Shown: positions 9,282 through 17,423 of the stretch, piece by piece
Numbering within the stretch: the stretch's first letter is position 1
How the letters are laid out: each line of letters starts with the position of its first letter
From: Microbacterium proteolyticum
GTDB lineage: Bacteria; Actinomycetota; Actinomycetes; Actinomycetales; Microbacteriaceae
Direction of reading: 5' to 3'
DNA length: 64,000 nt
NCBI RefSeq assembly: GCF_014192415.1
Contig: NZ_JACHXY010000001.1
Location: 1,550,001 to 1,614,000, forward strand
Notes under the pieces: model-generated
The model's database searches: none
What the model saw: only the letters and a program-made list of their open reading frames with translations
What the model was told of the DNA's origin: nothing
Program-made: the position numbers and the translations under genes

Positions 9282-11009
9282 GTGCTCGGCAAGATCCTCA
9301 TCCGCTACCTCTCCCGGTACCGGTGGTTGCTCCTGGCGTTGCTGGTTTTCCAGTTCGTGGCGGCCATGGCGTCGCTCTACCTCCCTCGCCTGAACGCCGA
9401 CATCATCGACCAGGGTGTCGCGCGGGGCGACACGGCCTTCATCTGGTCCCAGGGCTCGATGATGCTGGCCATCTCGCTCGGTCAGATCACGGCATCCGTC
9501 ATCGCGACCTACTTCGCCGCGCGCGCGGCGATGGCGGCGGGCCGCGACATCCGCCGCGACATCTTCGAGAAGGTCAGCGGCTTCTCCGAGCGCGAGCTGT
9601 CGCAGTTCGGAGCCGGGTCGCTCATCACCCGCAACACCAACGACGTGCAACAGGTGCAGATGTTGGCGATGATGGGCGCGACCATGCTCGTCAGCGCCCC
9701 GCTCCTGGCGATCGGCGGCGTCTTCATGGCGCTCCAGCAAGACGTAGGCCTCAGCTGGCTGATCGCCGTCTCGGTGCCCACGCTCCTGATCGCCGCGGGC
9801 CTCATCATCGCGCGCATGGTGCCCCTCTTCCGCAGTTATCAGGCGAAGCTCGATGCGGTGAACCGCATCATGCGCGAGCAGCTCACCGGCGTGCGCGTCG
9901 TGCGCGCGTTCGTTCGCGAGCGCATCGAAGAAGAGCGGTTCCGCGGGGCGAACACCGACATCATGATCGTCGGGCGGAAAGTCGGCTCGCTCTTCGTGCT
10001 GCTGTTCCCGCTGGCCATGCTCGTGCTGAACGTCACCGTCGTCGGCGTGATCTGGTTCGGCGGCATCCAAGTCGACCAGGGCAGCGTGCAGATCGGCACG
10101 TTGTTCGCCTTCATGCAGTACGTGGCGCAGATCCTCATGGGTGTGCTCATGGCGAGCTTCATGACGGTGATGATCCCGCGCGCGGCCGTGTCCGCCGAGC
10201 GCATCGGCGAGGTGCTCGACAGTCATTCCACACTCGAACGTCCCGCGAACCCCGTGAGCGTGTTCCCCGAGCGCGGGGCCATCGAGTTCGACGACGTCTC
10301 CTTCGCCTACCCGGGTGCTGAGTCGGCCGTGGTGTCGGGCATCAGCTTCGCCGCCCGTCCCGGTGAGACCGTGGCCATCGTCGGCTCGACCGGCGCGGGT
10401 AAGACCACTCTGGTCTCCCTCCTCCCGCGACTGTTCGACGTCACCGCGGGCGCCGTCCGCGTCGGCGGTGTCGACGTGCGCGAGGCCGACCTCGACGGGC
10501 TGTGGAAGACCATCGGGCTCGTCCCGCAGCGTCCCTTCCTCTTCAGCGGCACGGTCGCATCCAACCTCCGCTTCGGTCGAGAAGACGCCACCGACGACGA
10601 GCTGTGGAAGGCACTCGAGATCGCGCAGGGGCGCGACTTCGTCGAACAGATGGAGGGCGGACTCGACGGGCGCATCGCCCAGGGCGGCACGAACGTCTCG
10701 GGTGGTCAGCGCCAGCGTCTCGCCATCGCGCGAGCCATCGTGCATCGCCCGGCGGTGCTCGTGTTCGACGACTCCTTCTCGGCACTCGACCTCAGCACCG
10801 ATGCTCGGCTCCGACAGGCGTTGTGGCAAGAGCTACCCGAGGTGACGAAGATCGTCGTCGCCCAGCGCGTGTCGACCATCACGGGGGCCGATCGCATCGT
10901 CGTCCTCGAGGAGGGGCGGCTGGCGGGCGTCGGCACCCATGAGGAGCTCCTGCAGACCAGCAGCACCTACCGCGAGATCGTCGAGTCGCAGTTGGGGGTG
11001 GAGGCATGA
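9282..11009 (+). CDS. Heterodimeric ABC exporter subunit 1 (degenerate Walker B and H-loop)
   Basis: A 575-aa half-transporter: six transmembrane helices (about 1-310) then an ATPase domain. Walker A GSTGAGKT is at about 368-375 and the signature NVSGGQRQR is intact. The Walker B end is DD (D496-D497) where a catalytic Glu is normal, and the H-loop reads VAQRVSTI with Gln528 instead of His. This is the pattern of the non-catalytic half of exporters such as BmrC/BmrD or TM287/288, which move drugs, lipids or peptides. The start is GTG 9282 behind GGAGGT at 9273-9278; the longer upstream frame is non-coding. The stop overlaps the next gene by 4 bp (ATGA). Confidence 0.9.
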   Translation: MLGKILIRYLSRYRWLLLALLVFQFVAAMASLYLPRLNADIIDQGVARGDTAFIWSQGSMMLAISLGQITASVIATYFAARAAMAAGRDIRRDIFEKVSGFSERELSQFGAGSLITRNTNDVQQVQMLAMMGATMLVSAPLLAIGGVFMALQQDVGLSWLIAVSVPTLLIAAGLIIARMVPLFRSYQAKLDAVNRIMREQLTGVRVVRAFVRERIEEERFRGANTDIMIVGRKVGSLFVLLFPLAMLVLNVTVVGVIWFGGIQVDQGSVQIGTLFAFMQYVAQILMGVLMASFMTVMIPRAAVSAERIGEVLDSHSTLERPANPVSVFPERGAIEFDDVSFAYPGAESAVVSGISFAARPGETVAIVGSTGAGKTTLVSLLPRLFDVTAGAVRVGGVDVREADLDGLWKTIGLVPQRPFLFSGTVASNLRFGREDATDDELWKALEIAQGRDFVEQMEGGLDGRIAQGGTNVSGGQRQRLAIARAIVHRPAVLVFDDSFSALDLSTDARLRQALWQELPEVTKIVVAQRVSTITGADRIVVLEEGRLAGVGTHEELLQTSSTYREIVESQLGVEA

Positions 11010-13183
11010 GCACCACCGATGCGCTCACCGAAGAGGAGCGGGCCGAACTCGAGCTGGCCGAGCAGGCTCGACTCAATTCGGGCGACTGGGACAGTGTGGC
11101 GCCCGGAAAGGCGTCGAACTTCGGCCCCAGCTTCCGCCGACTGATCGGCCTCCTGCGCCCCTACGCCGGGGCGTTCACGTTCGTCTCCGTCCTGGGCGCC
11201 CTCGGCGTCGTGCTCGCTGTGCTCGCGCCCCGCGTGCTCGGCGACGCCACGAACATCATCTTCGAGGGCGTGGTCTCGAAGGGGTTGGCCGAGCAGTTCC
11301 CCGCCGGCACCTCGCAGGCCGACGTCGTCGAGGCTCTCCGCGCGGCGGGCCAAGGCGATGTCGCCAACATCGTCGGCGCGATGAACAACTTCTCCGTCGG
11401 CGCGGGCGTCGACTTCGACGCCCTGCGCATGGTGGTGGTGGCCGTGCTTGCGATCTACGTCGGTTCGTCGCTGCTGTCGTGGATCCAGGGCTACGTCATC
11501 AACGTCATCATGGTGCGCACCATGTGGCGTCTGCGCGAAGACCTCGAAGCGAAGATCAACCGCCTGCCCCTGTCGTACTTCGACAAAGTGCAGCGCGGCG
11601 AGCTGATCTCGCGCGTCACCAACGACGTCGACAACATCACGCAGACCATGCAGCAGTCGCTCTCGAGCGCGCTGACCTCCGTGCTCACCGTCGTCGGCGT
11701 GCTCATCATGATGTTCACGATCTCGTGGCAGCTCGCTCTCGTCGCTCTCGTCTCCCTTCCGCTGATGGCCGTCATCTTCGGCGTCATCGGACCCCAGTCG
11801 CAGAAGGCGTTCGGCGAACAGTGGAAGAAGGTCGGCCGCCTCAACGCCCGCGTCGAGGAGTCGTTCTCGGGTCACGCCCTCGTCAAGGTCTACGGACGCG
11901 AGAAGGACGCCCGAGACAAGTTCGAGGTCGAGAACGAGGAGCTGTACGAGGCGAGCTTCAAGGCGCAGTTCCTGTCCGGCATGATCATGCCCGGCATGAT
12001 GTTCGTCGGGAACCTCACCTACGTCGGCATCGCCGTACTCGGCGGTCTCATGGTGGCGGGCGGCCAGCTCCGCCTCGGTGACGTGCAGGCCTTCATCCAG
12101 TACTCGCAGCAGTTCACCCAACCGCTGTCGCAGTTGGGCGGCATGGCCGCGGTGGTCCAGTCGGGCACCGCATCGGCCGAACGCGTGTTCGCGCTGCTCG
12201 ACGCCGACGAGCAAGATCCGGATGCCGCAGACGCACCCGGCCACGTCGGCGGGCGCGGTGTCATCGAGTTCGAGAACGTGCGCTTCGCCTACACGCCCGA
12301 TCGGCCGCTCATCACCGATCTGTCGTTCCGCGTCGAGCCCGGCCAGACGGTCGCGATCGTCGGACCCACCGGCGCCGGCAAGACGACGCTGGTCAACCTC
12401 ATCATGCGGTTCTACGAGCTCGACGGCGGTCGCATCCTGCTCGACGGGCAGGACATCGCCGACCTCCGTCGCGACGATGTCCGGGCCCGCACCGGAATGG
12501 TGCTGCAGGACCCGTGGCTGTTCGCCGGCACGATCCGAGACAACATCCGTTACGGCCGCGAGAGCGCGACCGACGATGAGATCGTCGAGGCGGCCGTCGC
12601 CACGCGCGTCGATCAGTTCGTGCATTCGCTGCCCGACGGGTACGACACCGTACTCGACGAAGATGCCGCCAACGTCTCGGCGGGTGAGAAGCAGCTGATC
12701 ACCATCGCGCGCGCGTTCGTCGCCCGTCCGTCGGTGCTCATCCTCGACGAGGCGACCTCGTCGGTCGACACCCGCACCGAGCTGCTGCTGCAGCAGGCGA
12801 TGGCAGCGCTCCGAGAGGGGCGCACGTCGTTCGTCATCGCTCACCGGCTGTCGACCATCCGCGACGCCGATCTCATCCTCGTGATGGAGCACGGCGACAT
12901 CGTCGAGAAGGGCACGCACGACGAGCTCATCGCGTGCGAGGGTCCCTACTACCGCCTCTACCGTTCGCAGTTCGAACAGGCAGCGTCCGACCTCGACACC
13001 TCCGATCCGGGGTCGAACTCGGCCGCGCGGCCGCAGCAGTCGCCGGCGACAGACGACGCCGAGGTGGTCTCGGCGTTCGCGGCCGCGGCATCCGAGGTTC
13101 CCGCGCCTGCCGGAACGGACGGTCCGCCGCGCCCCGCGCACGGCTCGCCCGTACCCGACCGCCGGGTCGACGGCGAGGGCTGA
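11006..13183 (+). CDS. Heterodimeric ABC exporter subunit 2 (degenerate signature motif)
   Basis: This 725-aa half-transporter has a canonical Walker A (GPTGAGKT, about 453-460), catalytic D581-E582 and switch His613 (IAHRLSTI). Its signature motif, however, is NVSAGEKQ (about 556-563) in place of LSGGQ. In the head-to-tail dimer this altered signature faces the altered Walker B/H-loop of subunit 1, so one ATP site is degenerate and the other complete. An insertion of about 65 residues after the first helix should be extracellular, and the last 65 or so residues are a disordered Pro/Ala-rich tail. It is translated by coupling to subunit 1 and ends at a strong hairpin. Confidence 0.9.
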   Translation: MSTTDALTEEERAELELAEQARLNSGDWDSVAPGKASNFGPSFRRLIGLLRPYAGAFTFVSVLGALGVVLAVLAPRVLGDATNIIFEGVVSKGLAEQFPAGTSQADVVEALRAAGQGDVANIVGAMNNFSVGAGVDFDALRMVVVAVLAIYVGSSLLSWIQGYVINVIMVRTMWRLREDLEAKINRLPLSYFDKVQRGELISRVTNDVDNITQTMQQSLSSALTSVLTVVGVLIMMFTISWQLALVALVSLPLMAVIFGVIGPQSQKAFGEQWKKVGRLNARVEESFSGHALVKVYGREKDARDKFEVENEELYEASFKAQFLSGMIMPGMMFVGNLTYVGIAVLGGLMVAGGQLRLGDVQAFIQYSQQFTQPLSQLGGMAAVVQSGTASAERVFALLDADEQDPDAADAPGHVGGRGVIEFENVRFAYTPDRPLITDLSFRVEPGQTVAIVGPTGAGKTTLVNLIMRFYELDGGRILLDGQDIADLRRDDVRARTGMVLQDPWLFAGTIRDNIRYGRESATDDEIVEAAVATRVDQFVHSLPDGYDTVLDEDAANVSAGEKQLITIARAFVARPSVLILDEATSSVDTRTELLLQQAMAALREGRTSFVIAHRLSTIRDADLILVMEHGDIVEKGTHDELIACEGPYYRLYRSQFEQAASDLDTSDPGSNSAARPQQSPATDDAEVVSAFAAAASEVPAPAGTDGPPRPAHGSPVPDRRVDGEG

Positions 13184-13209
13184 TCCCCGCGGGTGGGTGT
13201 CCACCTTCG

Positions 13210-13240
13210 AGCCCGTCCGGCCATGCGCCGGGCGGGCTTT
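13210..13240 (+). terminator. Intrinsic terminator of the ABC exporter operon
   Basis: AGCCCGTCCGGC (13210-13221), loop CATGC, GCCGGGCGGGCT (13227-13238) then TT. Eleven of twelve pairs are canonical and one is a G-U pair. Confidence 0.8.
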
Positions 13241-13265
13241 GTCGTGCCGTGAGCTCCGCGGCGCG

Positions 13266-13335
13266 GCCCTTCCGGCGTCGGGCCGCACCGTCCGGCTCTT
13301 CCGGCGTCCGGCCGCACCATCCCGCCCCTCCGGCG
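13266..13335. repeat. Imperfect tandem repeat, about 29-bp period
   Basis: TTCCGGCGTCGGGCCGCACC is repeated 29 bp downstream as TTCCGGCGTCCGGCCGCACC, followed by a shortened third copy (CTCCGGCGCCGCGCCCGG). It lies between the exporter terminator and the glycosyltransferase promoter, and no gene is visible in it. Confidence 0.55.
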
Positions 13336-13395
13336 CCGCGCCCGGCGATAACCTCACCCTGGGGACGGTCACCGAAGCGGCGAAACCCGCTCCGG

Positions 13396-13401
13396 TACAG
13401 T
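13396..13401 (+). promoter_or_regulatory. -10 box TACAGT for the leader ORF/glycosyltransferase unit
   Basis: TACAGT lies 9 nt before the ATG of the 17-codon leader ORF at 13411. No clear -35. Confidence 0.4.
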
Positions 13402-13410
13402 GAAGGGCGC

Positions 13411-13464
13411 ATGACCCTCACCGCGCGACCCGACCGCCGCATAGATAGGCCTCACCCCACGTGA
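13411..13464 (+). CDS. 17-codon leader ORF overlapping the glycosyltransferase start
   Basis: ATG at 13411 opens MTLTARPDRRIDRPHPT and its TGA overlaps the GTG start of the next gene (GTGA at 13461-13464). GAAGGG precedes the ATG. The downstream gene has no ribosome site of its own, so coupling through this leader would explain its translation. It is too short for homology support, and a non-coding 5' end is the alternative. Confidence 0.4.
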   Translation: MTLTARPDRRIDRPHPT

Positions 13465-14717
13465 CCACTCCTGCGACGCCCGCCGACCAGTCGGCGCCCG
13501 CCGCGTCGACCGAGATCTCCGGCGAATCCGAGGCGGCGAACACCCCCGACCGTCCGCTCCGCATCCTCATCGGCGCCGACACCTTCCTCCCGCACGTCAA
13601 CGGAGCCGCGCGCTTCGCCGAGCGCCTGGCCGCCGGACTCGTCGCCCGCGGCCACGATGTGCACGTCGCGGCGCCGGCTGCCGACCGTCGAAGCGCCGGG
13701 GCGGCGACAGAGACGATCGAGGGCCAACCGCTTCCGATGCACCGGCTTCCCGCCTACCGCTTCTTGCCGCACGACTGGCTGACCTTCGTGCTGCCGTGGC
13801 GGTCGAAGCACTACGCCCGCCTGCTGCTCGACGAGATCAAGCCCGACGTCGTGCACATCCAGTCGCACATCATCGTCGGCCGCGGACTCGCGCGCGAGGC
13901 GCGCAAGCGCGGCATCCCCGTCGTTGCGACCAACCACGTGATGGCCGAGAACATCCTCGACTTCACGACCCTCCCCGATTTCCTCGACCGCATCTTCGTC
14001 AAACTCGCCTGGGCCGACGCCGAGCGCACGTTCAAGATGACCCGCGCGGTGACCACGCCCACCCGCAAGGCCGCCGACTTCCTCGAGTCGACCATCGACA
14101 TCTCGGGCGTCATCCCGATCTCATGCGGCATCGACCGCACGAACTACCGCCCCGATCTCACGCCTCGCGACGCGAATCGCATGCTCTTCGTCGGCCGCCT
14201 CACGACCGAGAAGCACATCGACGTCGTGCTCACGGCCCTGTCGCAGCTCGACTCCGCCCTCGACGTGACCTTCGACATCGTCGGCGGCGGCGACCAGCGC
14301 GCCAAGCTCGAGGCCCTCGCACACCAGCTGGGGGTCGCCTCCCGCGTGACGTTCCACGGCCACGCCTCAGAGGAAGACCTGCGCGCGCTCTACTCGCGCG
14401 CGAGCGTGTTCGCCATCGCGTCGATCGCGGAGCTGCAGTCGATCGCGACGATGGAGGCCATGGCCTCCGGGCTGCCGATCGTCGCGGCCGACGCCGTCGC
14501 CCTGCCGCACCTCGTGCACCACGGCGAGAACGGGTACCTCTTCACGCCGGGCGACGCCGACGAGCTCGCCGCACGGCTGACCGACGTGCTCACCGCCTCG
14601 CCGGACGACCGTGAGCGCATGCAGCAGGCCTCTCTCGATGCCGTCGCGGTGCACGACATCACCCGCACCCTCGATACCTTCGAGGCGCTGTACCGCGGCC
14701 GTCCGTTGCCGGAGTAG
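13461..14717 (+). CDS. GT4-family glycosyltransferase (MgtA-like)
   Basis: A 418-aa GT-B enzyme. The acceptor-side domain starts ILIGADTFLPHVNGAARFAE after a disordered 30-residue leader. The nucleotide-sugar domain has MLFVGRLTTEKHIDVVLTAL and the E-x7-E motif (ELQSIATME). The overall pattern resembles mannosyltransferases that act on polyprenyl, inositol or diacylglycerol lipids in actinobacteria; the exact acceptor cannot be read from sequence. The start is GTG 13461, overlapping a small leader ORF. The second glycosyltransferase begins 3 nt after the stop, so the pair probably works in one glycolipid or lipoglycan pathway (inference). Confidence 0.88.
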   Translation: MTTPATPADQSAPAASTEISGESEAANTPDRPLRILIGADTFLPHVNGAARFAERLAAGLVARGHDVHVAAPAADRRSAGAATETIEGQPLPMHRLPAYRFLPHDWLTFVLPWRSKHYARLLLDEIKPDVVHIQSHIIVGRGLAREARKRGIPVVATNHVMAENILDFTTLPDFLDRIFVKLAWADAERTFKMTRAVTTPTRKAADFLESTIDISGVIPISCGIDRTNYRPDLTPRDANRMLFVGRLTTEKHIDVVLTALSQLDSALDVTFDIVGGGDQRAKLEALAHQLGVASRVTFHGHASEEDLRALYSRASVFAIASIAELQSIATMEAMASGLPIVAADAVALPHLVHHGENGYLFTPGDADELAARLTDVLTASPDDRERMQQASLDAVAVHDITRTLDTFEALYRGRPLPE

Positions 14718-14720
14718 CGC

Positions 14721-15944
14721 GTGCACGTCGTGATGTTCGCCGACCAGCACGTGGAGTCGCTCGGCGGTGCGCAGGTGTCGATGCGTCTGCAGAAGCGCTT
14801 CCTCGAGCGTGCCGGCCACGTCGTGACGGTGGTGGCACCGCGCCTGCACCGTCCCGCCGCGCACGACGCGTCCTACCTCGATCTCGTCTCCCTGCCGATC
14901 ACGGTCGACCGCGAGTACGCGCTCACCTGGCCCGGCGCCCGCACCGATCGGTTCCTGGACGCCGAGATGGGCGCGCGCCTGCCCGTGGACGTCGTGCACG
15001 TGCAGGCCGATTTCTGGGGCGCCTTCATCGGCCACCGCTACGCGAAGCGCCACGGTCTGCCCGTCGTGCACACCATGCACAACCGCGTCGACGTGGGCAT
15101 CGAGGCGACCGCACCTTTCCCGGGGCTCGTGCTGCGCGCACTCAATGCCTGGGCGCGGCGCGCGCTGCCGCGCGGGGGCTCCGTGCCGGAGGCGGGGCGA
15201 GGTAGCGCGGCGGCCGGCCGCGGTATCGACGGCTGGGCCTACCTCCGCCAGCTCGCCGCCCTGTCCCGCGCCGTGACCGCGCCCTCTGCCCACTTCGCCC
15301 GGCGTCTCGAACGGCACGGGGTGGCGCCCTCGGTCGATGTGATCTGGAACGGCATCGACGACGACGCGCTCGATGCCGCCCTCGCGGCCGGACCCACCGA
15401 ACGTCGCCCGGGCCGTCCGCGCTTCGTCTGGCTCGGCCGCATGAGCCCCGAGAAGCGTCTGCTCCCCTTCCTCGAGGCGGTGGTCGAGTCGAGGATCGAC
15501 GCCGAGGTCGAGATCATCGGCGGGGGCGGTCAGCTCCGTGCCGCGCAGCGACTGGTCGAGCGCGGGGCGCCGGTGGCATCCGTCGCCTTCGCCGGACGAT
15601 TGTCCTACGCCGAGACCCTCCGCCGGCTCGCCGACGCCGACGCCGTGGTGCAGACGTCGATCGGCTTCGAGACGCAGGGCATGACGGTGTTCGAGGCCGC
15701 GTCGCTCGGCACTCCCGCCGTCGTCAGCGACCCCGACATCGGCGCCGAGCTCGGCGCGGGGACCTGGACTGTTCCGGATGCCACGGTCGCTGCGCTCGCG
15801 CAGACCCTCCGCCGCGCGGCCGTCGACATCGCGGCCGGGTCGCCGGTGACACCCGATGCGAGTGTCGCGGAGCGCTTCCGCCAGTCGTCGCGCACGGCGG
15901 CGATGGTCGCCGTGTACGAGCGGGCCGTCGCCGCGGGTCGGTGA
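14721..15944 (+). CDS. GT4-family glycosyltransferase
   Basis: This 407-aa GT-B enzyme has an N-terminal GGAQVSMRLQKRFLERAGH pattern, a donor domain RFVWLGRMSPEKRLLPFLEA and the E-x7-E motif ETQGMTVFE, all GT4 hallmarks. A short Gly/Arg-rich insertion lies around residues 150-170. The start is GTG 14721 with GGAG at 14711-14714 inside the end of the previous gene. Tight linkage (3 nt) to the first GT4 gene suggests successive sugar additions to the same acceptor. Confidence 0.87.
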   Translation: MHVVMFADQHVESLGGAQVSMRLQKRFLERAGHVVTVVAPRLHRPAAHDASYLDLVSLPITVDREYALTWPGARTDRFLDAEMGARLPVDVVHVQADFWGAFIGHRYAKRHGLPVVHTMHNRVDVGIEATAPFPGLVLRALNAWARRALPRGGSVPEAGRGSAAAGRGIDGWAYLRQLAALSRAVTAPSAHFARRLERHGVAPSVDVIWNGIDDDALDAALAAGPTERRPGRPRFVWLGRMSPEKRLLPFLEAVVESRIDAEVEIIGGGGQLRAAQRLVERGAPVASVAFAGRLSYAETLRRLADADAVVQTSIGFETQGMTVFEAASLGTPAVVSDPDIGAELGAGTWTVPDATVAALAQTLRRAAVDIAAGSPVTPDASVAERFRQSSRTAAMVAVYERAVAAGR

Positions 15945-16008
15945 GCCGACGGGTCCCACGCCACCCGATCCTCGGCCGTGTCGGTGCGGCGTGTGTGGCG
16001 TCGCCGAG

Positions 16009-16266
16009 TCATTCCGTCCCCACGATGCGCAACGGACTGGTCGCCGTCGATGCCGACGGAAGGGTGACGTGCATGCTCGGACGTGCGGCTTCGACAGCGG
16101 GAGCGGCATGGACCGCCCCTTCGCGGTGGCGGGTCGTGCGGGGCGACGACGACACGACGCGCGACGGGTCGGTCGGGATGCGCCCGTACCCGTCGGTACG
16201 CACGAGCCACACGGTGCCGATAACGCCGGCGAGAGACAGGATTCCCAGAGCGATGAAGTAAGCCAT
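16009..16266 (-). CDS. Small single-pass membrane protein
   Basis: An 85-aa protein. Residues 3-22 (YFIALGILSLAGVIGTVWLV) form one transmembrane helix, followed by a basic stretch RTDGYGRIPTDPSR. This N-terminal pattern recalls small Microbacteriaceae proteins of unknown function. The rest is low-complexity and could include read-on sequence. A TAGTTT box 7 nt before the ATG suggests a leaderless mRNA. It is divergent from the GlxA-type regulator. Confidence 0.55.
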   Translation of the reverse strand: MAYFIALGILSLAGVIGTVWLVRTDGYGRIPTDPSRVVSSSPRTTRHREGAVHAAPAVEAARPSMHVTLPSASTATSPLRIVGTE

Positions 16267-16355
16267 GGCAGAAAAACTATGTCTAGAGGAATCGTGCCCA
16301 CGAGTGGCATAATGGACGGTGTTCGTCAGATTCCTGCCACACCGGAGGTGCGCTC
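16267..16355 (+). promoter_or_regulatory. Promoter region of the GlxA-type regulator
   Basis: A CATAAT -10-like box lies at 16308-16313. TGGCA (16305-16309) and TGCCA (16335-16339) flank 25 bp, a possible AraC-family site. GGAGG at 16344-16348 is a normal ribosome site for ATG 16356. Confidence 0.35.
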
Positions 16356-17351
16356 ATGCGCTCGGTCGCCGTCGTCATCCAGCCCGGGTTCGCGCCCTTC
16401 GAGTTCGGCCTCGCCTGCGAGGCGTTCGGCCTCGACCGGAGCGACGACGGCATTCCCAACTTCGACTTCCGCATCGTCGCTCCCGACCCGGGCGTCGTCC
16501 CCTCCAACATCGGCTTCTCGGTCAACGTCGAACTCGGCCTCGATGCGGCGGCCGACGTCGACATCCTCGTCCTCGCGCCGATCCCCCGCGAGCAATGGGG
16601 CGCCGTCGATCCGCGCGTGATCGAGTCGGTCCGCGCCGCGCACGCACGCGGTGCATGGTTGCTCAGCGTGTGCAGCGGGTCGTTCGTCATCGCGGCATCC
16701 GGGGTGCTCGACGGCAAGCGCGGCACGACGCACTGGCGATACGCCGACGTCATGGCGCGGATGTATCCGGCGATCGAGGTCGACCCCGACGTGCTCTATG
16801 TGCAGTCCGGCAACATCATCACGAGCGCGGGCACCGCCGCGGGGCTCGACGCCTGCCTGCACCTGCTGCGGCAGGAGCTCGGCTCCGAGCTGACGAACCG
16901 CATCGCCCGGCGCATGGTCGTGGCGCCGCAGCGCGACGGGGGTCAAGCGCAGTTCATCGCCTCGCCCATCCCGGTCGACGCGTCGCTCTCCCTCGCCCCG
17001 GTGACGGAGTGGATGCTGCAGAACCTGGATGCCGAACTGTCGATCGACCGCCTCGCGGCGCGCGCCCACATGTCGCCGCGCACCTTCGCCCGCCGTTTCA
17101 AGGCCGATCTGGGGGCGACGCCCGCGGCCTGGCTCGCGCGCCAGCGTCTGTTGCACGCCCAGCGCCTACTCGAGGAGACCGACCTCGGCCTCGACCGGAT
17201 CGCCGCCGAATGCGGGTTCGGGTCGGCCGCTGTGCTGCGCCAGAACTTCGCCCGCACGATGGGGCTCACCCCCACCGCGTACCGCGCGCGGTTCTCGTGC
17301 GCGGGGTCGAGTGGGATGGTCCCCGCGGCGGCGGAGGCGGTGCCGGCCTGA
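16356..17351 (+). CDS. GlxA-family transcriptional regulator (DJ-1/PfpI plus AraC HTH)
   Basis: A 331-aa two-domain protein. Residues 1-190 are a DJ-1/PfpI amidotransferase-like fold with the nucleophile-elbow SVCSGSFVIAASGVLDGK. Residues 215-315 are an AraC double helix-turn-helix (LSIDRLAARAHMSPRTFARR and LDRIAAECGFGSAAVLRQNF). GlxA-type regulators sense nitrogenous or amino-acid-like metabolites and often activate divergent catabolic genes. No catabolic partner is adjacent here. A hairpin at 17359-17382 follows. Confidence 0.92.
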   Translation: MRSVAVVIQPGFAPFEFGLACEAFGLDRSDDGIPNFDFRIVAPDPGVVPSNIGFSVNVELGLDAAADVDILVLAPIPREQWGAVDPRVIESVRAAHARGAWLLSVCSGSFVIAASGVLDGKRGTTHWRYADVMARMYPAIEVDPDVLYVQSGNIITSAGTAAGLDACLHLLRQELGSELTNRIARRMVVAPQRDGGQAQFIASPIPVDASLSLAPVTEWMLQNLDAELSIDRLAARAHMSPRTFARRFKADLGATPAAWLARQRLLHAQRLLEETDLGLDRIAAECGFGSAAVLRQNFARTMGLTPTAYRARFSCAGSSGMVPAAAEAVPA

Positions 17352-17358
17352 GCGCGGC

Positions 17359-17382
17359 GAGGCCGGGCTCTTCGCCCGGGCC
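17359..17382. terminator. Bidirectional terminator between convergent genes
   Basis: AGGCCGGGC (17359-17368 region) pairs with GCCCGGGCCT (17374-17383 region) around TCTTC with one bulge, between the GlxA-type gene and the DUF2252 gene. Confidence 0.6.
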
Positions 17383-17423
17383 TGACGAGCGCGGTGCGAC
17401 GCTCCCCTGATCACGCCCCGACG

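Noticed and set aside
10967..13372. 801-codon minus-strand frame opposite the second ABC exporter subunit
   Set aside because: Shadow of a gene with complete ABC motifs on the plus strand.
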